Assembly: GCA_965284645.1 (NCBI GenBank)
Contig: OZ260106.1
Span: 372,001-436,000, forward strand
DNA from: JAIBAJ01 sp965284645
GTDB taxonomy: Bacteria; Bacteroidota; Bacteroidia; JAIBAJ01
Length of the DNA stretch: 64,000 bases
Reading direction: 5' to 3'
Shown in pieces: positions 17,482 through 26,700 of the stretch. A model generated the notes under the pieces. It ran no database searches and was not told the origin of the DNA. It saw only the letters and a program-made list of their open reading frames with translations. Positions within the stretch are counted from its first letter, which is position 1, and the number at the start of each line of letters is the position of its first letter. The position numbers and the translations under genes are program-made.

Positions 17482-19212
17482 CTATCCCTTCTTTTTTCCT
17501 TTGCTTTGGAAGTCTTTTACCTTGTCTTTTAATGGAGAATTGTCGGTTACGTCGCTTAATTTGCTTTTGTAAAGGCTAGGATTTTCCAATATTTTTAGTG
17601 CTTCTTTGATTTCGGGATCGTCCTTTAACATGCTCTCTACCCGTCCTTTGCTGTAATAATACCGGCTCAGAATCTCGCTTTTTAGTAACTCGGTAATTTC
17701 AGTTCTGAAGAGCACCAAATCCTTTTCCTTATTGGGCGATAGCTTTTTCGAAATCTCTTCAAATTCCTTTTTGATACCTTCGAAGTACTTTTCCTTTTCG
17801 GCTGTTTCTTTCAAGACTTTCAAATCCAACTCACTTTGACTTTCGTAAGTAAAATCTTGCTTTTTGACAAAATCCGTAAACTGCTGGTACAACTCGTCGG
17901 TAACCACAAAATCGCGGGGAGCAGGAACGGTTTTATGGTTTTGGCAATACAAGGTAGCAAAATCAAAAACAACGCTTTTGTCGATCAAAGCCTTTGAAAT
18001 TTCGGAATAATACTCGGGCTCCAATTTCACATCAGGGGTAATTCCACCCCCATCGTACACTGGCCTTTTGTTTTTCAGGGTGTAAAAACGAGAAATAAGA
18101 GAATCGGGAATTTTACCCACGGAGCCATCTTCGTTGCGGTTTCCATAATCAATTGCTTGTATGCAGCGACCGCTTGGAATGTAATATTTGGCAGTGGTAA
18201 CTTTGAGCTGGGTGTTGTAGCTTAATGGACGCGTAGTTTGCACCAATCCTTTGCCATAGGTGCGCTGCCCAACCACAACGGCCCTGTCTAAATCTTGGAA
18301 AGTGCCCGATACAATTTCAGAGGCAGAAGCAGAACCGCTGTTGACCAAAACTACCAATGGAATTTCGGTGTCGATGGGATTTCCTTGGGTTTTGTAGGTG
18401 GCATTCCATTCCTGAACTTTTCCTTTGGTAAACACAACCGTTTGGCCTTTTTCAATAAACAGGTTGCATAAATTTACCGCCTCTTTAAGCAGTCCACCGG
18501 GATTGCCTCGAAGGTCGAGTACCAAGCCTTCCAGCTTATTCCCAGCTTTTAGCTGTTGATAGGCTTCTTTGATTTCGCCAGAGCAGTTGTCGGTAAAGGA
18601 GGTTAAATTGATATAACCCACTTTACTGTCGAGCATACCGGAATAAGGAACAGCTTTTACTTTAATTTCCTCCCGACTCACGTTAAAATTCAACTTTCCG
18701 CTTTGTCCGGGTCTTTCAACCGAAATTTTCACATCGGTACCGGGTTGGCCTTTTAATACGGAACTGATATCGTCGTAGGACCGGCCCTCCGTGCTTTTTC
18801 CATTCACCTCCAAAAGGATATCGCCGGCCTTTAATCCTGCTTTGGCAGCGGGTGAATTTTCGTAAGGCTCGGCAATAATTACTTTGTTGTCTTTGGCCCG
18901 AATAATGGCACCTATTCCACCATATTGTCCGGTGGTCATAAAACGGTAATCTTCAATATCGCTTTCGGCAATGAAATTGGTGTAGGGGTCTAAACCTTCC
19001 AACATGGCATCAATGCCGTTTTTCATCAAATCGCCAGCATTGGTTTCATCCACATAGTACAGGTTCAATTCCTTAAACAGAGTGGTGAAAATGTCGAGGT
19101 TTTTAGAAATTTCGAAATATTGGTCGTCAATCTTGGCAGCCGAAATAAAAACAAGCGGCAAGGCTAAGGCGCCGAGCAACCAAATTTTGGTGTTGTAAAG
19201 GAATTTTTTCAT
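17482..19212 (-). CDS. S41 family C-terminal processing peptidase
   Basis: An exported serine protease of 576 residues. Domain order: N-terminal signal anchor (IWLLGALALPLVFISAAK), helical N domain, PDZ domain (YGGIGAIIRAKDNKVII to GDILLEVNGKS), then the S41 core. The core has the nucleophile region NSGSASASEIVSG near residue 295 and the Lys-containing GQRTYGKGLVQ. The Ser/Lys dyad is intact. A C-terminal helical extension of ~180 residues follows. Start 19212 (MKKFLYNTK) is preferred over 19242, because a -7 box lies between them. Such proteases trim periplasmic or outer-membrane proteins; the substrate here is unknown. Element S4 follows the stop. Confidence 0.93.
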   Translation of the reverse strand: MKKFLYNTKIWLLGALALPLVFISAAKIDDQYFEISKNLDIFTTLFKELNLYYVDETNAGDLMKNGIDAMLEGLDPYTNFIAESDIEDYRFMTTGQYGGIGAIIRAKDNKVIIAEPYENSPAAKAGLKAGDILLEVNGKSTEGRSYDDISSVLKGQPGTDVKISVERPGQSGKLNFNVSREEIKVKAVPYSGMLDSKVGYINLTSFTDNCSGEIKEAYQQLKAGNKLEGLVLDLRGNPGGLLKEAVNLCNLFIEKGQTVVFTKGKVQEWNATYKTQGNPIDTEIPLVVLVNSGSASASEIVSGTFQDLDRAVVVGQRTYGKGLVQTTRPLSYNTQLKVTTAKYYIPSGRCIQAIDYGNRNEDGSVGKIPDSLISRFYTLKNKRPVYDGGGITPDVKLEPEYYSEISKALIDKSVVFDFATLYCQNHKTVPAPRDFVVTDELYQQFTDFVKKQDFTYESQSELDLKVLKETAEKEKYFEGIKKEFEEISKKLSPNKEKDLVLFRTEITELLKSEILSRYYYSKGRVESMLKDDPEIKEALKILENPSLYKSKLSDVTDNSPLKDKVKDFQSKGKKKG

Positions 19213-19231
19213 GCAATAGGATTCCGAATGG

Positions 19232-19239
19232 CGAAAATA
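19232..19239 (-). promoter_or_regulatory. -7 box TATTTTCG upstream of S41 peptidase
   Basis: A TTCG-type -7 box on the minus strand, 19 nt before the ATG at 19212. Confidence 0.45.
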
Positions 19240-19321
19240 CAAATTATACCGATGGTATTGGAGAAATAGTCCAATTGTCCATTTAGAGAATTAGCCTTAA
19301 AATGGCCGATAGTACAAGGGT

Positions 19322-19466
19322 ATAATACCAATTTTAATTTATAAATAGTCCAAAGGCTATTTGTAAATTTAGATTGGTAAATGCCGAGGATACAGTATGT
19401 TAGTCCAACTTTTTCTAAAAAATGTGAGCCTAAAATTGGACTGTACATAATGTCCATTCGGTATAA
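19322..19466. repeat. MITE-like element C, copy 1
   Basis: A noncoding ~145-bp element that begins with ATAATACCAATTTTAA and ends with TTCGGTATAA, giving inverted TATACC/GGTATA termini. A related copy lies at 52451-52593. Shared internal blocks include GTCCAAAGGCTATTTGTAAAT and AAAAAATGTGAG, the first read as GTCCAAAGGC plus TATTTG. No ORF. Confidence 0.6.
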
Positions 19467-19582
19467 TTTCATTTTTCAATAACAAATCATTGGATAAACT
19501 GGGTTTTCTCTTTTTGTGAATTCGGTAAAGAGAACGGTAAAAACGAATGGTTTGGTGCCAAAACTTAAAAATTGACATATTT

Positions 19583-19764
19583 TAACCCAGATTACGCATT
19601 AGAAATCGTAATGAAGCTTTCAAATGCAATAAAGACGAGGGTTTCAGGTTAATTTTTGGGTGAAGGAATAGTAAACTATTTTGAAGTCAAAAATTGTTCT
19701 GAAATCCTTGTATTTGAAGCAGTTGAAAGCTGTAATAGATTTCTAATGCTGAATTTGGGTTTAA
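19583..19764. repeat. MITE-like element B, copy 1
   Basis: An element of ~182 bp with terminal inverted repeats: left AACCCAGATTACGCATTAG, right the complement form CTAATGCTGAATTTGGGTT. Almost identical copies lie at 23263 and 42686. No coding capacity. The remaining bases 19765-19993, up to the next gene stop, hold only weak open frames that I do not consider genes. Confidence 0.75.
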
Positions 19765-19993
19765 CCCTACATCGCAAGTTGAAGCGAAGTAAAGAAGGGC
19801 AAATGGCTTGTCTCCGAACTTAGGCAAAGACCTATTTTCACCTTCCCAATTCCATGAAATTGCACTAGTCTTGAAACAAGGTTCAAAATTTCCAGCGAAG
19901 CTTTCAGATTTTTACCAAAGCATAAAATCCTAATCCCGCAACGTGAGCGGAAAATAGCTTCCATTTGCTACCCTTCTTTTCCCTAATCCGTCA

Positions 19994-21619
19994 TTAAAGG
20001 GCTACTTGGCACCTTTTCAGATCCAACATATTCAGTGGATTGTTGGAAAGCGATTTGACTCGTTTGTTCAGAAACCTTAAAGATTCATCATAAAACAACA
20101 CAACCATGGGTGCTTCAGCCAAAGCTAGACTGTCCATTTTTGAATACATGGCCTCTCTATTCGCCTCCGAAATGGTTTGCATACTTTGGTCATACCAGGC
20201 ATCAAAGGTGGCATTGGCATACAGGGTATAGTTTGGACCGTTGGGGGTAAAATTTTTAGAATAAAGCAAACTCAGGTAATTCTCGGCATCAGGATAATCG
20301 GCTACCCACGATTTACGGAAAAAGGGGGCCTGACCTTTCGCTACTATTTCTCCATGGGTGCCGGGTGGATTTACTTCCAAACTAGCTTTTATTCCAATCG
20401 CCTCCAATTCATGTTGTATAAACTCGCATAAATCGGCATATTGGGCGGTAATAAACAGTTTAACCGGAACCGGATTTTTGAGATAACCCGATTTTTCTAA
20501 TAATTCCTTGGCCAATCGAGGATCATAGGTATAACCTTTCACCCTATTCTCTGCTGATTTGTACAATGAAGGTGGCACCAAGCCCTGCTCACCCGGTATA
20601 CCAATATTGTTGCGGAGGTAGTGGATCATTTTTCTTCTATCCAAGGCATAGTTGACGGCCTTACGGAAATTTGGGTTTGTAACCGGACTATTAATCACCG
20701 CACTGGCCGTATCCGAAACCAAAAAGCCCAGGTACTCAGTGTTTAGAAAGGCCGATCGTTTGAGGTAGATTTTATCGGTCAATTCCTGCTTCAATTGTCC
20801 CGACCGGGTAAGTATGGCATCTTTGTAACTACCATCATCCAAGCCGTTTAGCATATCTGTACGTCCTTGTACAAAAGCCATAAACGAGGATTGGGCATCG
20901 CTGATGAAACTCACCGAAACGGCATCCAAATACGGAAGGCGCAACCCTTTTTCATCGAGCTCAAAATAATGGGGATTTTTGTGCACCACCAGTTTAATAC
21001 CTTCTTTCCAAATAAAAAATTGGAATGGTCCTGTTCCTACTGGGTGCATCCTGAAATCATTTCCATACATTTCAATAGCCTCATGCGGAACCACGGAGCA
21101 ATAGTGCATGGCCAACATCCCCAAAAAAGGAGGAAAGGCCTGCTTCAAACTAATCACCAGTTCGGTGTCAGAAACAGCCTTAAATGCATCTTCAGAAGGT
21201 TGGGAAACATTGGCAAAAACCCATTTCCCGGGCGAGGCAACCTGGGCATCTAAAATCCGACGGAAGGAATACACAAAATCCTGGGCAACAACAGTTCGGG
21301 AGCTGTCTTTACCAAAGCAAGGATCTACATGAAAGCGAACATCCTTTCTCAAAAAGAAACGGTAGGTTTTTCCATCTGCACTGATGGTCCAGCGCTTGGC
21401 AATGGCCGCTTGTATGTTTAATTGACTATCCAATTGCACCAGCCCGTTAAACAACAGGTTAATTCCCCAGGTATTGGACATGCTTCGGGCAAAAGCCGGA
21501 TCCAAGGAGGTTATTCCTTTGGGTTCGTTATACCGAAATATTTTCTTATCGGCATGGGTTTTCCTTTCCCCGCAGGAAATCAAAAAAAGCAATCCGGTAA
21601 GCAAGATTAATGCACGCAT
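19994..21619 (-). CDS. Oligopeptide/dipeptide-type ABC transporter substrate-binding lipoprotein
   Basis: A solute-binding protein of the SBP_bac_5 (OppA/DppA) family, 541 residues. The lipoprotein signal is MRALILLTGLLFLISC with the acylated Cys at position 16. Family motifs include ITSLDPAFARS near the N-terminus, a YRFFLRKDVRFH segment with VAQDFVYSFRRI, and FRKAVNYALDRRKMI in the middle. The permease and ATPase genes are not in the window, so it is isolated. It is transcribed divergently from the choice-of-anchor B gene, with the two -7 boxes about 12 nt apart. Ligand likely peptides, not certain. Confidence 0.93.
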   Translation of the reverse strand: MRALILLTGLLFLISCGERKTHADKKIFRYNEPKGITSLDPAFARSMSNTWGINLLFNGLVQLDSQLNIQAAIAKRWTISADGKTYRFFLRKDVRFHVDPCFGKDSSRTVVAQDFVYSFRRILDAQVASPGKWVFANVSQPSEDAFKAVSDTELVISLKQAFPPFLGMLAMHYCSVVPHEAIEMYGNDFRMHPVGTGPFQFFIWKEGIKLVVHKNPHYFELDEKGLRLPYLDAVSVSFISDAQSSFMAFVQGRTDMLNGLDDGSYKDAILTRSGQLKQELTDKIYLKRSAFLNTEYLGFLVSDTASAVINSPVTNPNFRKAVNYALDRRKMIHYLRNNIGIPGEQGLVPPSLYKSAENRVKGYTYDPRLAKELLEKSGYLKNPVPVKLFITAQYADLCEFIQHELEAIGIKASLEVNPPGTHGEIVAKGQAPFFRKSWVADYPDAENYLSLLYSKNFTPNGPNYTLYANATFDAWYDQSMQTISEANREAMYSKMDSLALAEAPMVVLFYDESLRFLNKRVKSLSNNPLNMLDLKRCQVAL

Positions 21620-21624
21620 CGCGA

Positions 21625-21632
21625 CAAAAATA
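21625..21632 (-). promoter_or_regulatory. -7 box TATTTTTG upstream of binding lipoprotein
   Basis: A TAnnTTTG match on the minus strand, 5 nt before the ATG at 21619, implying an almost leaderless mRNA. Confidence 0.5.
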
Positions 21633-21644
21633 CAGGGAAGTCCC

Positions 21645-21652
21645 TACCTTTG
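21645..21652 (+). promoter_or_regulatory. -7 box TACCTTTG upstream of choice-of-anchor B gene
   Basis: A TAnnTTTG match 47 nt before the ATG at 21700. It is back to back with the divergent box at 21625-21632. Confidence 0.5.
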
Positions 21653-21699
21653 TTCACTAAGATTCATCAACTAATGAGGTCTTTTTTCAACTATTGCTT

Positions 21700-23091
21700 A
21701 TGCGCCTACTTTTAATTGCTTCCCTTTGTTTTTGTTTCGAAACGGTTTTTTCCCAGGTTTACGATTCGCAAAATGTAAATCTGTTGGGGCATTGGGACGA
21801 TTCCACGGTTGTTCCTGAACCCCAGCTGGGTATTCGTTACAATGGCTGTTTTGGCTGGGAAAACCCCAACGATGGCCGCCGCTATGCCATCATAGGCTCC
21901 TCTCGCTCCACCCATGTTATCGAGGTTACCAACCCCAATCAGCCTGTTTTTCGTTGGGAAATAATTGGTTCCCGCATCAATTGCATTTGGCGCGAAATCA
22001 AAACCTTTGGCAAATATGTGTATATCGTTAGCGACGATGGCTATCCCAACCGCTTTCAAATTGCCGATTTAAGCTATTTACCCGATTCGGTTCATTTGGT
22101 AATGGATTCGGATAGCATTTTCGCCCGCACCCATACCATTTTCATTGATGGCAACAAACTTTACTGCGCCAGTGTACATTCAGCTGGGCAAAATGGTAGC
22201 TATTCGGCCATGAATGTGTATTCCTTGGCCAATCCCGAAAAACCACTTTTGCTGCGCCGTTTGGATCAAGACTATCAATCTATCAGCCAAGTCCACGATA
22301 TGTGGGTACGCAACGACACCATTTTTGCTTCCTCTGCTTATCAAGGCCTAAGTATACTCACTTTTGATACAATTCAAAACAGGTTCAACCTAGTCTCTAC
22401 CCTAACCGTTTACGACAATGCGGGCTACAACCACAGCAGCACTTGGTCGAAAGATGGAAAAACCCTGGTAATGATGGACGAGGTTCCGAATAGTTTGCCT
22501 GCCAAGGTGGTCAATGTGTCGGATATCACTCAACCCTACGTTACCGCCTATTTTAACAGTTCCGATTCTACTACACCCCACAACCCTTATTTCATTGGCG
22601 ATTCGAAAATTTTTGTAGGCGCACACTACGAAGATGGCACCCAGATTTACGATGTATCCAACGAAAACAATCCGGTTCGTCTCGGCTATTTCGATACACA
22701 TTGGCAAACCACGCCCGCAACTAATACAGGCGATTACCGCGGCAATTGGGGTTCCTATGTGGATTTCGGTGGCGGATTGGTTATCTCCGGCGATATGCAA
22801 AACGGCCTGTTTGTCCTGGATATTAGTCCCAGTTTAACCGGTATCGAACAGCGCATTCCCCAGCAGGCAAAGGTGTGGCCCCTCCCTTCCAAATCCCTGG
22901 TTTTCATTGATCCGGTATTGGCACAAACCTGCACAACTTGGACCTTGGAAAATACGTTCGGACAGGTGGTTAAATCGGGACAATTTATTAGCAATCAAGG
23001 ACTTACTATTCAAGAATTGGCCAGTGGATTTTATCATCTATCTATTCGCACGGCTAGTCAAGAGTACGTTCTGAAGGTGGTCAAAGAATAG
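21700..23091 (+). CDS. Choice-of-anchor B family protein with T9SS type A sorting domain
   Basis: A secreted protein of 463 residues. A signal peptide (MRLLLIASLCFCFETVFSQ) is followed by a beta-propeller-like region with LVIVD-type repeats (YAIIGSSRSTHVIEVTNPNQPVF, VYIVSDDGYPNRFQIADLSYLP). This is the hallmark of the choice-of-anchor B family, whose members carry different surface-anchoring tails in different lineages. Here the tail is a type A T9SS sorting domain (VWPLPSKSLVFI to FYHLSIRTASQEYVLKVVK), so export through T9SS is expected. The ATG at 21700 is preferred over a TTG two codons upstream. Element S5 begins 5 nt after the stop. Function unknown. Confidence 0.9.
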   Translation: MRLLLIASLCFCFETVFSQVYDSQNVNLLGHWDDSTVVPEPQLGIRYNGCFGWENPNDGRRYAIIGSSRSTHVIEVTNPNQPVFRWEIIGSRINCIWREIKTFGKYVYIVSDDGYPNRFQIADLSYLPDSVHLVMDSDSIFARTHTIFIDGNKLYCASVHSAGQNGSYSAMNVYSLANPEKPLLLRRLDQDYQSISQVHDMWVRNDTIFASSAYQGLSILTFDTIQNRFNLVSTLTVYDNAGYNHSSTWSKDGKTLVMMDEVPNSLPAKVVNVSDITQPYVTAYFNSSDSTTPHNPYFIGDSKIFVGAHYEDGTQIYDVSNENNPVRLGYFDTHWQTTPATNTGDYRGNWGSYVDFGGGLVISGDMQNGLFVLDISPSLTGIEQRIPQQAKVWPLPSKSLVFIDPVLAQTCTTWTLENTFGQVVKSGQFISNQGLTIQELASGFYHLSIRTASQEYVLKVVKE

Positions 23092-23095
23092 TTTA

Positions 23096-23260
23096 TTTTG
23101 GCGGGCCCCCAACCGCAAATACCGCTTCCTACGTCTATTATAGTTGGTGCATGGCGGTTGGGTCAGGCTTTCGGCGCTAGTCCTCGGTCTGCTCCGTTCC
23201 TCCGCATCCCTGTGGGCTAGACTGCCTCTATCCTTGCCCGAAGGCCTCCGTGCCCGGCTT
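23096..23260 (+). repeat. Structured intergenic element S5
   Basis: S-family copy beginning 5 nt after the choice-of-anchor B stop codon. P2 is CCCAACCGC 23108-23116 with GCGGTTGGG 23154-23162. P3a is CTAGTCC 23177-23183 with GGGCTAG 23214-23220, a sequence combination not found in any other copy. It is directly followed by element B copy 2. Confidence 0.78.
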
Positions 23261-23262
23261 TT

Positions 23263-23443
23263 AACCCAGATTACGCATTAGAAATCGTAATGAAGCTTTC
23301 AAATGCAATAAAGACGAGGGTTTCAGGTTAATTTTTGGGTGAAGGAATAGTAAACTATTTTGAATGCAAAAATTGTTTTTAAATCCTTGTATTTGAAGCA
23401 GTTGGAAGCTGTAATAGATTTCTAATGCTGAATCTGGGTTTAA
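23263..23443. repeat. MITE-like element B, copy 2
   Basis: A full copy with the same terminal inverted repeats as at 19583, ending GAATCTGGGTTTAAC. It differs from the other two copies mainly around 23363-23386. It abuts S5. Confidence 0.75.
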
Positions 23444-23523
23444 CGGTATATTGAGCAGGTGCTTTCCATGTCCGGTTGTAGAATAATTTTTTCCTATACC
23501 CTAAATAAATCAGCTAGGAAAAA

Positions 23524-23557
23524 TTGAATAATCCGAACTACTTGAATGGCTTGGTTT
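23524..23557. repeat. Partial remnant of MITE-like element A
   Basis: AATAATCCGAACTACTTGAA followed by GGCTTGGTTT matches one flank of element A and sits directly upstream of a full copy. It suggests an older copy was truncated. Confidence 0.45.
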
Positions 23558-23725
23558 AAACCCAAATTAAGCATTAGAAATGCATAAACGATTAACCAGT
23601 TGTAAATCAATTTGTATGGCCAAATTGATAACAACTGCTATCCCGAAATTTCTTCGGGAGGGGTAAACCCAACTAAATCAAGTAGTTCGGATTAATAAAT
23701 CCTCCTATTGATTAATTTGGGTTAA
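23558..23725 (-). repeat. MITE-like element A, copy 4, overlapping the SprB-like gene stop
   Basis: A full copy, nearly identical to the one at 17003. Its terminal GGGTTAA extends to 23725, so the reverse complement TTAACCC supplies the TAA stop (23722-23724) of the giant adhesin gene. Confidence 0.78.
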
Positions 23726-26700
23726 AGCACCGTAACTGTACCAGAGACTGTTTTGGTGTTACCATTGGGGAATTTCACTTCAATTTGGTACACATACATA
23801 TCTGATTTAAGTGTCCCTTTGTAGGTACCATCCCATCCTGTTTCAATATCGTCGCTTACAAAGATTTGCTCGCCCCAACGTGTGAAGATACGCATATAAA
23901 ACCGTTTTAATCCCTCTGGTGCATAAGCTTTAAACACATCGTTTGTACCATCGTTGTTGGGCGAAATAGCGTTGGGAACCCATATAGCATTGTCGATTAG
24001 GCGCACAAATACGGTATCATAGGCTTCACAGCCATTGCTGTCAATAACGGTGAGGATAATTTCCGATTCTTCCCTAATTTGACCGGTAATACTGGCGCAG
24101 GTATCGCATTCGTTCAAAGTCTCTGGATACCAATGGTAAGTATAACCTGGCGTTCCACCACTGCCAAATCCATCAATTTCAAACTCCTCCATAGGTAAAA
24201 TATCGTTTTCAGATTGAATTTCGGCGGTAACCTGGGTCGGCTGTTGAATGGTTGTAGCCAGCGATAATTCACAACCATTGCTATCCACCACAGTAACCGC
24301 ATAAAGACCAGCGCTTAAGTTAGAAATGGAATCGCCCATCAAGCCATTGCTCCAAAGAATAGCGTATGGTTCGGTGCCTCCGCGAAGGGTAATACCAATT
24401 GCTCCGTCGCTGTAGCCGAAGCATGAAACATCGCGATAAGATAAAGTTCCAAGCAATTCGTTGGGTTGGGTAAGCTCAAAGCTCTCGGAAGCAGTGCAGG
24501 CTTGAGCATCTGTAATTAGCACAGTAAAGGTTCCAGCGGGCACTCCCGAAATAGAACTGGTGGTGCTTCCTGAATTCCATTGGTAAGTATAGGGCCCTGT
24601 ACCACCCGTCACTGTAACAGAGGCCATACCATCTGCCAATCCAAAACAAGAAATGTTGCTTGAATCACTACTCAACTCTAATGCAGTTGGCTGGTTGATA
24701 GTTGCGCTGCCTGTTACGGTGCATCCATTGGCATCGGTAAGCTCGATAGCATATGTTCCTGCGATAAGGTTGGTTACATCCTCCGTATTCGCTCCCGACG
24801 ACCAAACAAAACTATAAGGTAAACTTCCGCCTTGTGCTGTGATATCAATGCTTCCATCCGAAAGACCAAAACAACTAACATCCACCACAGTTAAAGCGTT
24901 AATGGCTAATAATGGAGGTTCTGTTATATCTAATCCTTGAATAGTGGAACATCCGTTGGCATCCGATACAGTCACATCATAATGGCCTTGCGCTAGATCG
25001 TTTCGAGAGGCTGCAACAGTACCATCGGCCCAAACAAATTGGTAAGCGGGGGTTCCTCCACTGGCCGAAAGGGTAGCTGACCCATCGGATAGTCCGAAAC
25101 AACTAACCGCTGTAGTGGCATCCAAAGCAGACTGCAATGGACTTGGCTCTGCAATTGTTCCAGCTATCGTAGTAGTACAACCTTTAGAATCGGTAATATT
25201 AGCGGTATAATTGCCTTGTGGTAAGTTCGACTCGGTTAACCCGGCATTCCCACTTGGCCAAAGAATCGTATAGGCAGGTGTACCTCCGGTTATGTCGATA
25301 GTTAAACTACCATCCGAACCTCCATTACAAGTAACATCGCTCGATGCAACCAAACTAGCCGATAAAACCGTTGGTTCTAAAATTGTTGCTTGATCCGAGG
25401 CTGTGCAACCCATATTATCCGTAGCAGTGACATCAATTGGTCCTGCTGGCAATTGTGTTGTGTTTGCACCCGTACCTGCATTACTCCAAGCATAGCTAAC
25501 AGGAGCTGTTCCTCCTTGGGCTAAGGCATCTGCCGTACCATCATTACCTCCAAAACATGATACATCTGTTGTGGAGGTAATGGATACTACAAATAAGGAA
25601 GGCTCAGCGATGGTGGCCACAGCAGAGGCTGTACATCCGTTGGCATCCGTAATGGTGGCTGTATAAATTCCTGCTGCTAAGTTTTGAGCCTGCTGAAGCA
25701 AATCGCCGTTGGTCCAGCTATATGAATAAGGTTGTGTTCCTCCGTTTCCAGAAACCTGTGCACTTCCATCTGTATAGCCAAAACAAGAAGCATCCACCGT
25801 ATTGGTAATGGTAGCCGTCAATTGAGACGGTTCATTAATCAAAGCAGTAGCCGTGGCGGTACAACCTAGTGCATCTGTAACCGTAATATCATAACTTCCA
25901 ACCAAAAGGTTAGCAGCATTGTCTAATGCATCCCCATTGGTCCACAAATAAGTATATACAGGCGTACCTCCCGAAGCAAGGGCCGAGGCAGTTCCATTGT
26001 TGCCACCAAAGCAGGAAACATCGGTGGTGCTGGTAATAAGCACATTTAACTGGGTAGGCTCGGTAATAGTAGCAGTAGTGGAAACTGTGCATCCGTTGAG
26101 GTCAACTAAAGTAGAGGTGTAAGTTCCGGCTGAAAGATTGGTGGCTGTTGGCGCATTGGTTTGGCCATTGGTCCAGGTATTGGTATATGGCGGAGTTCCA
26201 CCTGAAGCCGTCGTTGTAGCCGTGCCATCACTTCCTCCAAAACAAGATACATTAGTGGTAGATGCAACAGAATGTAGCAATAAAGTAGGTTCGGTAATAG
26301 TGGCATTAGCTGTGGATGTACAGCCGTTTCCGTCGGTCGCTGTAACTGTATAATTTCCTGCAACCAAGTTATTTATTGTAATCGCATTGGATCCGCCTGT
26401 CCATAGATATGTTACACCAGCCACTCCTCCAGTAATTGAAGCGGTAGCGCTACCATCACTTCCACCAAAGCAAGACACATTGGTAATTGTTGGAATAGTG
26501 GCAACAAATAAGGCTGGTTGATTTATTGTAGCGGTTGCAGTTGTTACACAAGCATTGGCATCTGTTATGGTGGCGGTGTAGGAGCCAGCCAAAAGGTTGC
26601 TGGTTTGGGCTGTTTGATCACCATTTGACCAGCTAAAGGTGTAAGGAGCTGTTCCTCCTCCTCCGGCAACTGTGGCATCTCCATCAGCATAGCCAAAACA

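Noticed and set aside
19767..19964. 65-codon minus-strand frame upstream of the binding lipoprotein stop
   Set aside because: Short, no motif, no -7 box; probably chance.
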